Source: Sciurus carolinensis
Lineage: Eukaryota; Chordata; Mammalia; Rodentia; Sciuridae
DNA: 64,000 nt
Reading direction: 5' to 3'
Assembly: GCF_902686445.1 (NCBI RefSeq)
Contig: NC_062232.1
Location: forward strand, 73,239,440 to 73,303,439
In this document: one piece after another, positions 35,362-46,344 of the stretch
Layout of the letters: every line of letters begins with the position of its first letter
Numbering within the stretch: the first letter of the stretch is position 1
Notes under the pieces: generated by a model
Database searches by the model: none
What the model saw: the letters and a program-made list of their open reading frames with translations, nothing else
What the model was told of the DNA's origin: nothing
Translations under genes and position numbers: made by a program

Positions 35362-35775
35362 TGATTTAGAAATGACATGTCCCCCAAAAGCTCATGTGCG
35401 AAACAATGCAAGAAAGATAGAAGGTGAATGATTGGGTTATGATATCTAGTCAGTACACCGAACCACTGATAGGGATTAACTAGATGGTAACTTTAGGCAG
35501 GTAATGTGGGGCCAGAGATGATGGGTCATTGGGTATGTGCCTTTGGGATATATATTTTGTCAGTGGTGATTCTTGGTGCTATATTCTGAGCCTCTCTCCT
35601 CCACCACACTTTTCCACTATGATGTTCTGCCTCACCTCAGGCCCAGAACAATAGAGCCACTGGTCTATAGGCTAAGACCTCTGAAACTGTGAGTCCTAAA
35701 ATAAACTTTTCCTCCTCTAAAATTGTTCTCAGCAGGTGATTTTTGTCAGAGCAGTGAAAAAAGTTAATTAAAACA
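35362..35775 (+). mobile_element. MaLR-type LTR
   Basis: Follows the MaLR pattern: ACATGTCCCCCAAAAGCTCA near the start, GATGTTCTGCCTCACCTCAG and CTCTGAAACTGTGAGTCCTA, then AAATAAACTTTTCCTCC (polyadenylation region) and a 3' end near AAAACA. Non-autonomous ERVL-related LTR without internal genes. The ORF at 35637-35897 is its antisense shadow. Confidence 0.82.
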
Positions 35776-36344
35776 TATGCTAAGTTGTTACATTGTGGAT
35801 TGTTTAATAATTGTGTTAATAAAAATTGTTGATTTTTCAGATCACAGTACAAAATAGTTATCAATAACCCCCTGGAATCAAATTGATAAATTAACACTTA
35901 TGTTTCTGTAACTTCTTTTAATCACATGTAATGTCCCTGGAGTATAAGGCAATTCTAATTTTGATAAAGTTCCCTATCCAAACTTTTCCGCTTGGTTTTA
36001 AAATAATATAATTAAGAATTTTTCCAGAGAATAATAATTTTAGCAGTGATTGCTTCTCAAGTTAATTTCAGAATTAATGTTACTTAAGAATATAAGAAAT
36101 TAATTACAACTATATTTTTCTAAAAGACAAAGAAAAGATAATTAATGTACTGTCCAGAAATTTTCTTAATATCTTCAAATTTAAAACATAAAGATTCATT
36201 CGATTTGTGTTGCAACAAAATTTTACATGCAGGATGGTTTTAATTGTTGTAATTATTCTTGATATTTCTAGAAATTGTTTTGATAAAAGGATTCTTACAA
36301 GTGATTACATATACATTTTGACACATTATTGTTTTTTGAAAGTT
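35776..36344. other. Unassigned AT-rich DNA
   Basis: Nothing recognised. Confidence 0.5.
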
Positions 36345-36505
36345 TAAAATTTGTTCCTTTGAGTTATACATGACAGTCGAGTCCATTCTGACATATTTCT
36401 ATGAACATGGAATACATCTTATTCTAATTAGGATTCTAGTCTTATGAATGTACATGATGTTGAGATTCACTATGGTGTGCTTATATTTCTACATAGGAAA
36501 GTTAT
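36345..36505 (-). mobile_element. L1 3' UTR fragment, antisense
   Basis: TATACATGACAGTCGAGTCC, CTTATTCTAATTAGGATTCT and GAATGTACATGATGTTGAGA parallel the antisense L1 3' end at 31170-31310. This is the same older subfamily, cut short. Confidence 0.8.
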
Positions 36506-37627
36506 GTTTATTTTACATAAATTTTTCACATTTGGAAGTTCTTTGAGATTTTCTTAAAAAAATAAAAAAAGATTTCCTTCCAGATAAAATAAAGATGGTC
36601 TTGAATTCAGTTGTCTGGTCAGTATTATAAAATTAAGATTGATTTCAATGACATAGTTATTAACCTTTTCTGTTGTTCTTCAAATATGACTTTTACCCCT
36701 AATAACGATATAAGATAGGAAATAAACAAACATATTTATTTCATTCATGAAAATAAGCCTGTCTAAAAGTATTTAATGATACCATAACAGTAAAACTCTA
36801 CTGAATGAAATTAGTTCATCAATGCAGGAAAGATTTGCTATTGAACACATTATGGCAGACTAGTTTTGGTTTATTTATCTCTATTAGTTTTGAGAAATAG
36901 AGTACAAATTAAAAATGAATTAACCAAAATATATTTCAGAGTTCTATAAACCTAGCAAAGTTTTAATTCTTATAAAAATTAGCAGGATAATACAAGATAT
37001 ACCAATTATATATTAAAATGCTGTTAAGTGGTTGAGTATATGAAAAGAAATATACAGATAAATTTTGTAATACTTTTGACAAGTATTATATGAACAAACA
37101 ACCTTTTTGGTAAATAAATTTTCAAATATTTTCATTTGTTAAAATCTCAAAAGGTCATAAGCTCTTTTTCTTCCCTTATGACCAGAGATCAATAACCCCT
37201 GTTATTACCTGTAATTCCATTGACATCTAAAATCAATATCCAGCTGCCTATAGAGATTGTGATCCTGGTCTTTAGACATAGCCATCATTGGATACATGAT
37301 CTTATTATCAAAGAATGTCACATATTTTCTTTTATATGTATTCCTATCTCAATTCTTCCTATCTTGCTTTCAGTTTTTCAAAACTTTTGTTTTCTTTCCA
37401 AATTCTATTCATTTAGTCCCAGCCTTCTCAACTTTTGGCTGTTGTCCCAACCACTGAAGGTCTTCTTAGAACACAGATTGCTGCATCACATTCTAGAAGT
37501 TCTGATTTACTAGATGGAGTGTAGGACCCTCAAGTTTGCTTTACTAGCAAGTTTCCATGTGATATTAATATTGCAAATATAGAAATTATACTTTGAGAAA
37601 TCTTATATAGCTTTCTGGTTTCTTTTT
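36506..37627. other. Unassigned AT-rich DNA
   Basis: Nothing recognised. The 97-codon ORF at 37220-37513 shows no domain. Confidence 0.5.
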
Positions 37628-38124
37628 TAAAAATTAGTGCATTATAATTGTACATAATAGTGTGATTCATTATGCAATGTTCATTTATGCATGTAACATA
37701 ATTTGATCCACATTATTCCCTTTCCCTTCCCCTTCTCACTTGCCCTCTTCTCCTGGTTCCACTCTCTTGATGTCCTGTTATAATTTTTAATAAGTACATT
37801 ATATTTATGTATAAAAGTGGGATTCATTGTGGTAGATTCATAAATGGACATAGCATAATTTTGTAAAATTTTTCCCCAATACTTCACCATATTCTTCCCT
37901 GCTATATTCCTCTCAATCCCCTTCCTATAGTCTATTTATATGCCTTCTATTTTCCTGATATTCCTTTTTAATTTATTTTTTTCTCTCTCTAGCTTCCACA
38001 TATGAAAAAACAAACAACCTATCTCTCTCTAGCTTCAACCTATGAAAAATAATTCATTTTTAGCCATGGTTCTGCAAATGACATATTTTCGTTCTTCTTT
38101 ATGGCTGAGTGAAATGCCATTGTT

Positions 38125-38159
<35 letters not shown>

Positions 38160-38330
38160 TTGTGTGTATGTGTATACACATATATCATAAATATATATAT
38201 AACATTACACATATAGATAAAGAAAATTTTACATTAATATATGTAGTATGTTTATCTAATGTTTTCTTTCTTTATTCATCTCATGATGGGCACCTATGCC
38301 AGTTTCATAGATTGGTTTATGTTTCCTGGG
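37628..38330 (-). mobile_element. Two adjacent antisense L1 3' ends
   Basis: The 3'-end signature occurs twice: GTGCATTATAATTGTACATA at 37638 and GTACATTATATTTATGTATA at 37794, each followed by a GATTCATT motif and a pyrimidine-rich block. The second runs on into ORF2 C-terminal sequence (TTCTTTATGGCTGAGTGAAA, 38095 area; TTCATCTCATGATGGGCACC, 38275 area). So one L1 3' end is stacked against another, in the same direction. Confidence 0.8.
38132..38168. repeat. (TG)n microsatellite
   Basis: TATATATGTGTGTG... about 15 TG units, lying where L1 has a TATATATACCACA stretch, from which it probably grew. Confidence 0.9.
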
Positions 38331-38382
38331 CTTCACAGTGTATATCTTGTGGGTAGGGGGCAGCTGAGAGTACCATGATGAT

Positions 38383-38460
38383 CTGGGGGTGTGCCTCAAT
38401 GGTAGACAACTTGCCTGGCATGAATGAGACCCTGTGTTCAATGCTCCACACTGCACAAAG
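38383..38460 (+). mobile_element. ID SINE
   Basis: CTGGGGGTGTGCCTCAATGG, CAACTTGCCTGGCATGAATG and CCTGTGTTCAATGCTCC, the ID core with a short A-rich tail. Confidence 0.82.
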
Positions 38461-39896
38461 AAAATGTAAGCTAATGTGTTTCTGGAGAGATGGATTTCAT
38501 CCTTAAATACTGGGCATTCTTATGCAGCTTTTAAAACTAAGGATGTCTTGATTCATTCCCCATAGTTTTGGGGTTAATGTCACTGGATAGTACCTTGACA
38601 TCGAAAGTTTTACAGTTCCTTAGTGAATCTGATATGCAGACAATATTGAGAACTTTGTTTTCAGATACATAGAGTGAAGAATTAACACCCCTTAGCGACA
38701 GAGGGAATGACAATGGAGTAAATGTCATTTTTTTTTTTGAGAGAAATTCTTTCTGGAAATATTCACATACTCCTAGAAATATTCAACCAAATGATTAGAT
38801 CTTATCTATAGAGTTGTTTTAGTTTTGAAGTTGGAAAGACTCTTCTTTCATGTAATAAGTTTTTGAGGTCATCAGTTTCCAGGCTAAGTAAAGGAAATAC
38901 AAGATTTGAAAAATAATTGTCACAGCAATGTTGACAAAATTCCTGCTACTCTGATAAGAATAATTCATCTTCATTCACCGTACCTGGTCACTAGTTACAA
39001 ACTGTAGTGTCCATTGACAACAATCTAGATTGAAAATTTTTCAGAATCTTGTAGAAACTATTATTTCTAGACCTTTAATAGGAGATAAAGATTAGCATAC
39101 AAAACATCTACAAGCCGCATTCGAACATATTTGAATAGACTAAGCAAATGGTTCTCGGTTGGGGGTGTTTGACCTCCTTGGGGATATATGAAAATGTCTG
39201 TAGACATATTTGATTGTCATACTCGCTTACTGGAGGGGAGAAGAGGGGCTGGGAAGTGAGGAGTTTTTACATGCATTTAGTGGGTAGAGGTCAGTAATAA
39301 TGTTGAATATCCTCCAACTTTGCACAAGCATTACGAATCCAAAAATATCAATAGTTCTGAGGCTAAGAAATTCTGGTCTAAGGACTCTGACTCAACAAAT
39401 TATTATTTGAATTCTTCCATAAAAATATTGAATAATTGCAGTTTTTAAAGAATATTTTGCTCTTTGATACGGAGCATCACTAGAAAACAAAACAGATACA
39501 ATCAGATCAATTAATATCAGCAATTTAAAAAGTTCAGAAAACTCTCAGCACACGTTTTTGTTCCTAAAACAGTAATATGCTCTAAGTACTACTATTATTT
39601 TGTTTTTGTTGTTATCATTATGAATTGGTTATACCAGTATAAAGAAATGAGTTACAACCTCTTTGTTACAATAATACAAAATGACAGGCATTAACCAGTC
39701 CTTTGAATAATTCTATAATATGAATGTTGACACAATTTTCCCCAATAAAACTTGGATTTTTCTAGTGAATTAGGAAATAATCTAATCTCAAATTACTTTA
39801 AGAACTTTTTTTTCTTTTTTGAATCTTTCATTTTTCCAAATTCACATAGATGTTTTATAAGATTCCTTCCAACTTAACCATTCTTTTATAAAATTA
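38461..39896. other. Unassigned DNA
   Basis: No gene or element recognised. 39150-39400 is somewhat GC-richer (GGGGTGTTTGACCTCCTTGG) and may be a remnant of an old repeat I cannot name. Confidence 0.45.
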
Positions 39897-40185
39897 TTTA
39901 TTTATTGATTTTTTACAGACTACATTTTGATTCATTGTACACAAATGGGATACATCATTTCATTTCTATGGTTGTACACAATGTAGATTCATACCATTTG
40001 TGTAATCATACATGTACATATTTTCTCTGAGAAGTGGATGATGATATGTAATAGTGGGAGTGGGGCAGGTGGGAAGTGAGAGAAGAATGGGGGTCCTTTA
40101 GATTTTGCAGAAGGAAATGAGAGGGAGGGGGAGTATGAAAAATCATGGAATGAGACAGACATCTAAGAACATTATTATAGGAAAT
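39897..40185 (-). mobile_element. Short L1 3' end with 5' inversion
   Basis: 39905-40020 is the antisense terminal 3' UTR (GATTCATTGTACACAAATGG, TTCTATGGTTGTACACAATG). From 40021 the preceding 3' UTR segment appears in sense (TTTTCTCTGAGAAGTGGATG, then the G-rich block GAGGGAGGGGGAG). This is the minus-strand version of a twin-priming inversion. TTCTTTTATAAAATTA (39881 area) and TTCTTATAATTCTTA (40184 area) may be the duplication. Confidence 0.82.
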
Positions 40186-40555
40186 TCTTATAATTCTTAA
40201 AGGTTTCCTTTTATTTGATCAAACATGATAGAAATGCAAGTTCATCCTTACTATTTGAGCACAAATCACTACCTTGTGGAAATTAAGGCTCTTGAGAGAG
40301 AAATAGCATGGAGAGTCTCTTCTCTGTGCAAGGGATTTACTATTTCTGAAAATATCTTTGAATTCATGTATATAAAAGTGCATGTTAACTCAGATGTCCT
40401 CTTCTCCACTACATTCCTGCTTTCTCAAATTATCTGATTTGTAATTTTTAAGCAGAAAAATATCAAAAAAACTTTCACCTGGAATTACTTTTTATAGGCA
40501 AGTTACAGATTCCTAAAGAGTTTATAACAAAAATACTGATACAATGTTAACTTTA
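40186..40555. other. Unassigned AT-rich DNA
   Basis: Nothing recognised; the 70-codon ORF at 40225-40437 has no identifiable motif. Confidence 0.45.
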
Positions 40556-41075
40556 GTTGTGTGAAGAGCACCACTATAATAAATCATCGTGGTCTTCTGT
40601 ATCTGTCACAAGTTCTGTAAATCAAAATTTTAGAATGTAAATTGCCGTGAATGCGCACGATGTCTATTCAGTTTCCCCCGAATTCGGACTAATGAGGGGA
40701 TTGGAAGAAAGACACACAAATATAGAGAAAGTGGGACATGGTGGGTAAGCCAGCCCTGAGAAGACTTGATTGACATCAGAGCAGGCTCCACACATCTATT
40801 ACATAGATTTAAACATCAAAAGGATTTATTGTGAGCAGGAACAGCCCAATTGAAGCTTATCAGCTTGTGCCCATATCTCTTCTACTTCCAGACAGCTGGC
40901 ATTTGAACCAAGGCTATTGAACCACAAATTATATGAGGTACAGAATTCCCTTCAGAGGGTCACCATCAACTGATCGGTCTCAATTGGAGCATTTCCACCC
41001 AGGGTTCTCAGAAGGGTGTCGCCCCTGCCTAGGGATGGTTCAAACAAACCTATAATTCATTCACTGCTACCAACA
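40556..41075 (-). mobile_element. Probable ERV LTR (class II-like), antisense
   Basis: A GC-richer island with CpGs. On the minus strand it would start TGTTGGTAGCAGTGAATG and end GGTGCTCTTCACA. AATAAA is at 40825-40830 (minus), and a CTTTCTTCCAATCCCC block lies downstream as in U5 of ERVK-type LTRs. No exact duplication was found, so the edges are approximate and the class is an inference. No internal retroviral genes adjoin it. Confidence 0.55.
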
Positions 41076-43273
41076 ATAAATCACATTTTAAAAGATTTTC
41101 TCATATGTTAGCTCAACAGATCAACACTAGTGATGCTAGTTTAGCAGGAAAGCATGTTATTCATGGACATACACTTGTGGTAATTTCTTGAGTTAATTAA
41201 AAAATAGTTAAAGTTATATTTGGGAATATTTGAAAATACATTTTCTGAACATACTACCCATGATGCTATTTTAACATAAAATACTTGGAAGAAAAATTTA
41301 TTCAATAGTTTTATTATCATTTATAGTACATGGACCTTTTCTTACTCTAAGATGCTATATATGGGGTATTTGACTAAATGTATTTTTAAAATTTGGTAGC
41401 CACTCAATAAAACATAAAAGGAAAAAATTACCTCTATTTAGATCATGCAGTAAAATACAAGGTAATTATAAACTTGTAATAAACATATTTATTTTTTTGG
41501 AACACATTATGAGTAAAATAGTAAAAGTTTTCAAATGGCAATAGGAAATAATTGCACCTATTTTATTCATTACTTGAAAGTAATTTAGTTTATCTCATTA
41601 TAAATAATTCAAGCATTATGCAGTTTTATAGTCTAAAAAGGATATTCTTTTTCACTCATTTGCTCATTTTCTAGTTCGTTAATGTCAGATCAAAGTTTGG
41701 TATAATTACTCAAAATGATTTATAAATTTATATATTCATATACAGATAAAGTATACACACGATCATATGAATATCTAAATATGTGTGTACTTATTTGTAT
41801 TTAAGCATTTAATATTGCTATTGTCTTATATCATACCATCTTTATTTTTATCATAGCTGGCTTTTTTCACTTTACCCTAAGACTAAAAAATCATTCCATT
41901 TCAAAATTTGCAGTTCTACCTATTAATTTTTTAGTGTTTTTTACATAACAACTTTGTAACTATTTTTCCATAGATGAACCTTTATATATGTTCTTTCAAC
42001 TCTTCACTATTATAGCAGTAATAGTACTGCAATAAAGGTATTTGTACTCCATATTTTGGATAAATTTTTGAATATCTCTCTACTCAAAAATTTCATATAA
42101 TGGAATTGTTTAGTTGACCACATAATCATATTTTAACTTTGTTTTACTTTCTCAAATTTGTCAACAGTATCTGCATTTACTCACATGATAATTGACAATG
42201 TGCATGTGTAAGCATTATACTGATATTATTATCGTCACTGACTTTTGTTAACTTTCCAAAGATGAATGATACTAGGAAGAAAACCCGTTTTCATGAATCT
42301 GCATGTGTACATGATAAGTGAGATAGGCAATGTTAAAATGAGTTATTTTAAATATGTCTAGTGGGAAAGACTAGATTGCAATATTATATGGAAAATGGAC
42401 ACCAAACTTTATGAGTATTTTAAATCTGTCAACACATGATTTTATAACAATTTAATGTTGGTGGGTTGTAGTTTCATGACATTTCGATTCATTATCATAG
42501 GTATATAATTTTACATAAGAATGTATTGTGTAATAGGTGACAGATTGATAATTTTTTTTTTTTTGGCATTCCACTGAAAGCAGAGCTGAGACAATTCTTA
42601 GGTTAAGGTGGTTTTAGAGGAAGATAATTCCAGTAATCCAAAGTGAGATGGTCAGAGACTGAGAGAAGAAAGGAAAATCCACTATATAGGGGCATGTGAG
42701 AGTTCTTTTCAACTGTGTTAAACTGGAGCTTAAGCCTGCTAAAAGTCAAGAAGAATGCAACTCACACTTGTCCACCTACACTCCCATCCCACTGTCTTCA
42801 GAGTTTGCTCTCTAAAATTTTAATCATTAATCACACCTCTATGGAATTAGTTTCTCTCTCTCTCTGTCTCTAATGGGCTATATTTGCTTGCATGGTGTTG
42901 ATTAAGCTTTTGGCTTTAGTAAAATCTTTGAGGCAAAAAAGTAGAAATCTGGTGGGGTTTACTTAGGTAACTTCATATATGTTCATAGGAAAATTATGTT
43001 ACATTTATTCCACTGTATTTCCTATTCTTATCTCTCTCTCTCTTCCTTCCTAGATGGGATTGGCACTTTAGGTAAAAACCCTCATCATACTGAGCATGGA
43101 AAATTTTAAAATCAGAGTTTTATCAGGGGTAATCTTTATAGATGTGTCTGCTGCAGTTCATATTTTATTCTCTCACTCAATTGTCTCTTATGATGAGAAT
43201 ATATATTTTTATTCATAATCATTACTTTTATTTGCAAATTTTCAAGTTACTTCATAAAAATTTCTTAATATCT
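41076..43273. other. Unassigned AT-rich DNA
   Basis: Mostly unique-looking AT-rich sequence. 42550-42900, starting with a T tract and of higher GC, could be a retroposed or LTR fragment on the minus strand, but I could not match it. 41985-42250 contains phrases reminiscent of very old antisense L1 (CTCCATATTTTGGATAAATT). Confidence 0.4.
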
Positions 43274-43475
43274 GGCCATGATTGATGACACATGTCTGTA
43301 ATCTCAGTGGTTCAGGGAGCTGAGGCAGGAGGATTTCAAGTTCAAAGCCAGCCTCAGCAACTAACCAACTTAGTGAGAAGCTGTCTCTAAATAAAATACA
43401 AAAAATGGAGCTGGGGATGTGACTCAGTGGTTAGTTTTCCCCTCCCTGGGTTCAATTCCCAGTACAAAAAAAATT
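43274..43475 (+). mobile_element. B1-dID SINE, well preserved
   Basis: CATGTCTGTAATCTCAGTGG, AAGTTCAAAGCCAGCCTCAG, GAGCTGGGGATGTGACTCAG and CCTGGGTTCAATTCCCAGTA. Flanks CTTAATATCT (43264-43273) and GCTAATATCT (43476-43485). Confidence 0.93.
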
Positions 43476-43894
43476 GCTAATATCTAATGAGCTGTGAGAT
43501 TTCTAGAATGTACAATCAAAAATATTGAGTAAGGTGAACTGAAAACAGTAAATAAAAATAAAATAAATAAAAATAGCATGCCAAATGCCCATGTTAATGA
43601 CATGATTCTTAGCTGTTTTTTTTTTTTTCTTCTATGTAGAGAAAGTTCTTTTTAGGTAGTAGCCACATTACAGAAAATTTCCACATAGCCCATAACCCTG
43701 ACCACCCTAAAAAAGGAGGTGAAACAGCAAGGATAAAAAAAGAATTGGAAGATTTCATAAAGTGCATTGCAAATACTCATGTCACTTTCTTATGTGTTGT
43801 ACATTGTCCACAGTTTGGGGTGTAAAGTAACCATGTTATAAAATGTATACTCTTCATTAAGTATTATATGAGGCTTTGTTTTGGGAAAACACTA
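43476..43894. other. Unassigned AT-rich DNA
   Basis: Nothing recognised. Confidence 0.45.
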
Positions 43895-44003
43895 ATTCAG
43901 TAAGCCTCCGAAACTGTGAGCCCTCATATAAACCTTCCCTCCTCCACAGTCATTCTGGTTGGGTCTTTCAGTGACAGCAGCAAAATAACTAACTAAAACC
44001 CCT
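43895..44003 (+). mobile_element. MaLR-type LTR, 3' remnant
   Basis: CCTCCGAAACTGTGAGCCCT, ATAAACCTTCCCTCCTC and CAAAATAACTAACTAAAACC reproduce the last ~110 bases of the MaLR LTR seen at 35680-35775. Confidence 0.78.
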
Positions 44004-44133
44004 AGTATAGAGTTTTCTGAAAACACATATTTGAACTCTATTTTTCCTTATATTTTCCTACACAGACCACTTCTTTTCACATAAATATTTAATTTGCAAC
44101 ATATCTCTGAAGAAAGTTATTCCTATTTCTTCT

Positions 44134-45197
44134 TCTTTTTTTTTAATTTGTTTTTATTGTAAACAAATGGGATACATCTTGTTTCTCTGTTTGTAAATGA
44201 AGTAGAGGCATACCATTTGTGTAATCATACATTTACATAGGGTAATAGTGCTTGATTCATTCTGTTATTTCCCCCCCACCCCTCCCACCCCTCTTATCCC
44301 TCTATACAGTCCCTCCTTCCTCCATTCTTTCCCCCTTCCCACCCACTATGTGTGTCATCATTCACTTATCAGTGAGATCATTCATCCTTTGGTTTTTTGA
44401 GATTGGCTTATCTTCCTTAGCATGATATTCTCCAACTTCATCCATTTTTCTGCAAATGCCATAATTTTATTATTCTTTATGACTGAGTAATATTCCATGG
44501 TATATATATATACCACAGTTTCTTTATCCATTCATCAATTGAAGGGCATCTAGGTTGATTCCACAATCTGGCTATTGTGAATTGAGCAGCTATGAACATT
44601 GGTGTGCCTGTATCTCTGTAGTATGCGGATTTTAAGTCCTTTGGGTATAGGCCGAGGAGTGGGATAGCTGGGTCAAATGGTGGTTCCATTCCAAGTTTTC
44701 TAAGAAATCTCCACACTGCATTCCAGAGTGGCTGCACTAATTTACAACCCCACCAGCAATGTATGAGTGTACCTTTTTCCCCACATCCTCGCCAACACCT
44801 ATTGTTGCTTGTGTTCTTGATAATCGCCATTCTAATTGGACTGAGATGGAATCTTAGGGTAGTTTTGATTTGCATTTCTCTTATTACTAAAGATGTTGAA
44901 CATTTTTCCATATGTTTGTTGATTGCTTGTAGATCTTCTTCTGTGAAGTGTCTGTTTATATCCTTAGCCCATTTGTTGATTGGGTTATTTGTATTCTTGG
45001 TGTAGAGTTTTTTGAATTCTTTATATATTCTGGAGATAAGTGCTCTATCTGAAGTATGAGTGGCAAATATTTTTCTCCCACTCTGTAGGCTCTCTTTTTG
45101 CATTGCTGATAGTTTCCTTTGCTAAGAGAAAGTTATTTAGTTTGAATCTATCCCAGTTATTGATTCTTGCTTTTATTTCTTGTGCTATGGGAGTACT
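44134..45197 (-). mobile_element. Young 5'-truncated L1, open ORF2 C-terminus
   Basis: Minus-strand L1 from poly(T) (44134) through the 3' UTR into ORF2. A 208-residue open frame (44477-45103) covers the ORF2 C-terminal region including [18 protein letters not shown] and the [20 protein letters not shown] end, so few disabling changes have built up. The 3' UTR has the pyrimidine-rich block but no TTAGGG. Flanks GTTATTCCTATTTCTTCT and GTTATTTCCTTCT look like the duplication. It cannot move by itself because the endonuclease and most of the reverse transcriptase are missing. Confidence 0.92.
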
Positions 45198-46344
45198 GTT
45201 ATTTCCTTCTGAGCAATCAGAATGTGAGGCATATTATGTCTTTTCCACAGGGTATATATGAAAAGTAAGATTATAAGTAATAAAAAGCAATAAGGTTTAT
45301 CACTTAATGTGTTCTTACACATTATACAAAGCAATGGTAGAAGCAATTGTAACCTTTTTATTATTATTTCATCCAGTTGAAGAATAATTACATCAAATTC
45401 TGAAATTCCTTGGTTAGTGTCAAGGACCCTCTCTTTTTCTCAAGTTTCTCCCATCTCCCATATGAAATAAAAAAAAAAAAAATTCACACAAACCTGTCTT
45501 GTTTATATACTGGTAACTGCAATAGCATATGCGAACAAGTTCATTCTTCATAGAAATTTCATGTCCATCCAGCTGGACAAACAATATTTAGGGCCAGTTC
45601 CAACATGTGAAATTTCAGGCAGACATATCTCTCAATTATTTTCATATCTGAATTGAATGATAAATGTTTGAAGATGGCTGATCCCAACTCATTTCTCAAG
45701 TAGATTGATTTGCCATCTTGAGGATAAAAGCAGTGTTTATTACTTGACTCAGAGGGAGGCTGTCTTTTCTCTATTTCCTTCCAAACTCATAATTCTAAAT
45801 GTTACCATACAATTCGAATCCTCTGTGGTTTATGGCACCAAAAATTTCCTCCATTATTCTAAAAGCAGTGTAAGAAATAGATAAGTAACTACTTTATATT
45901 CAGGAGTCTATGGCACTCCCTGACTTACCTTTCCAGTTAGCTAAGATCCTCTCTACACATCTAAGACTGGATTCAAAAGTAGCTTTATATTTAGTGTATT
46001 ACATAGTGATGATAAAAGACTTGTAGATGCATCCTAAATGAATCTGAACATTTTTTTACAGTGGACATAATAATTTCAAACTTCAGAAATTATTTTATTG
46101 ATAAAGATTTGCTCATGATTTAGAACAGAATTATTTATTCATTTGATAATTTAAAAATTAATTATGCCTCCAATTTCTTTAGATTCATGAATTAGAAAAT
46201 ACTGCAACAATAGCATTCTAGTGAAAAAAGTCCACCATCTTGTTTCTACTTACACTTAAGCACATTATGGACAATATTAAAAAACCTTAAAGATACACTG
46301 ATGAAACACAATGATCATTTAACCACTTTACATTAACAATATTC
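45198..46344. other. Unassigned AT-rich DNA
   Basis: No gene recognised. 45462-45481 is AATAAA running straight into 14 A's, perhaps the tail of an old plus-strand retroposon whose body I cannot identify. Confidence 0.45.
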
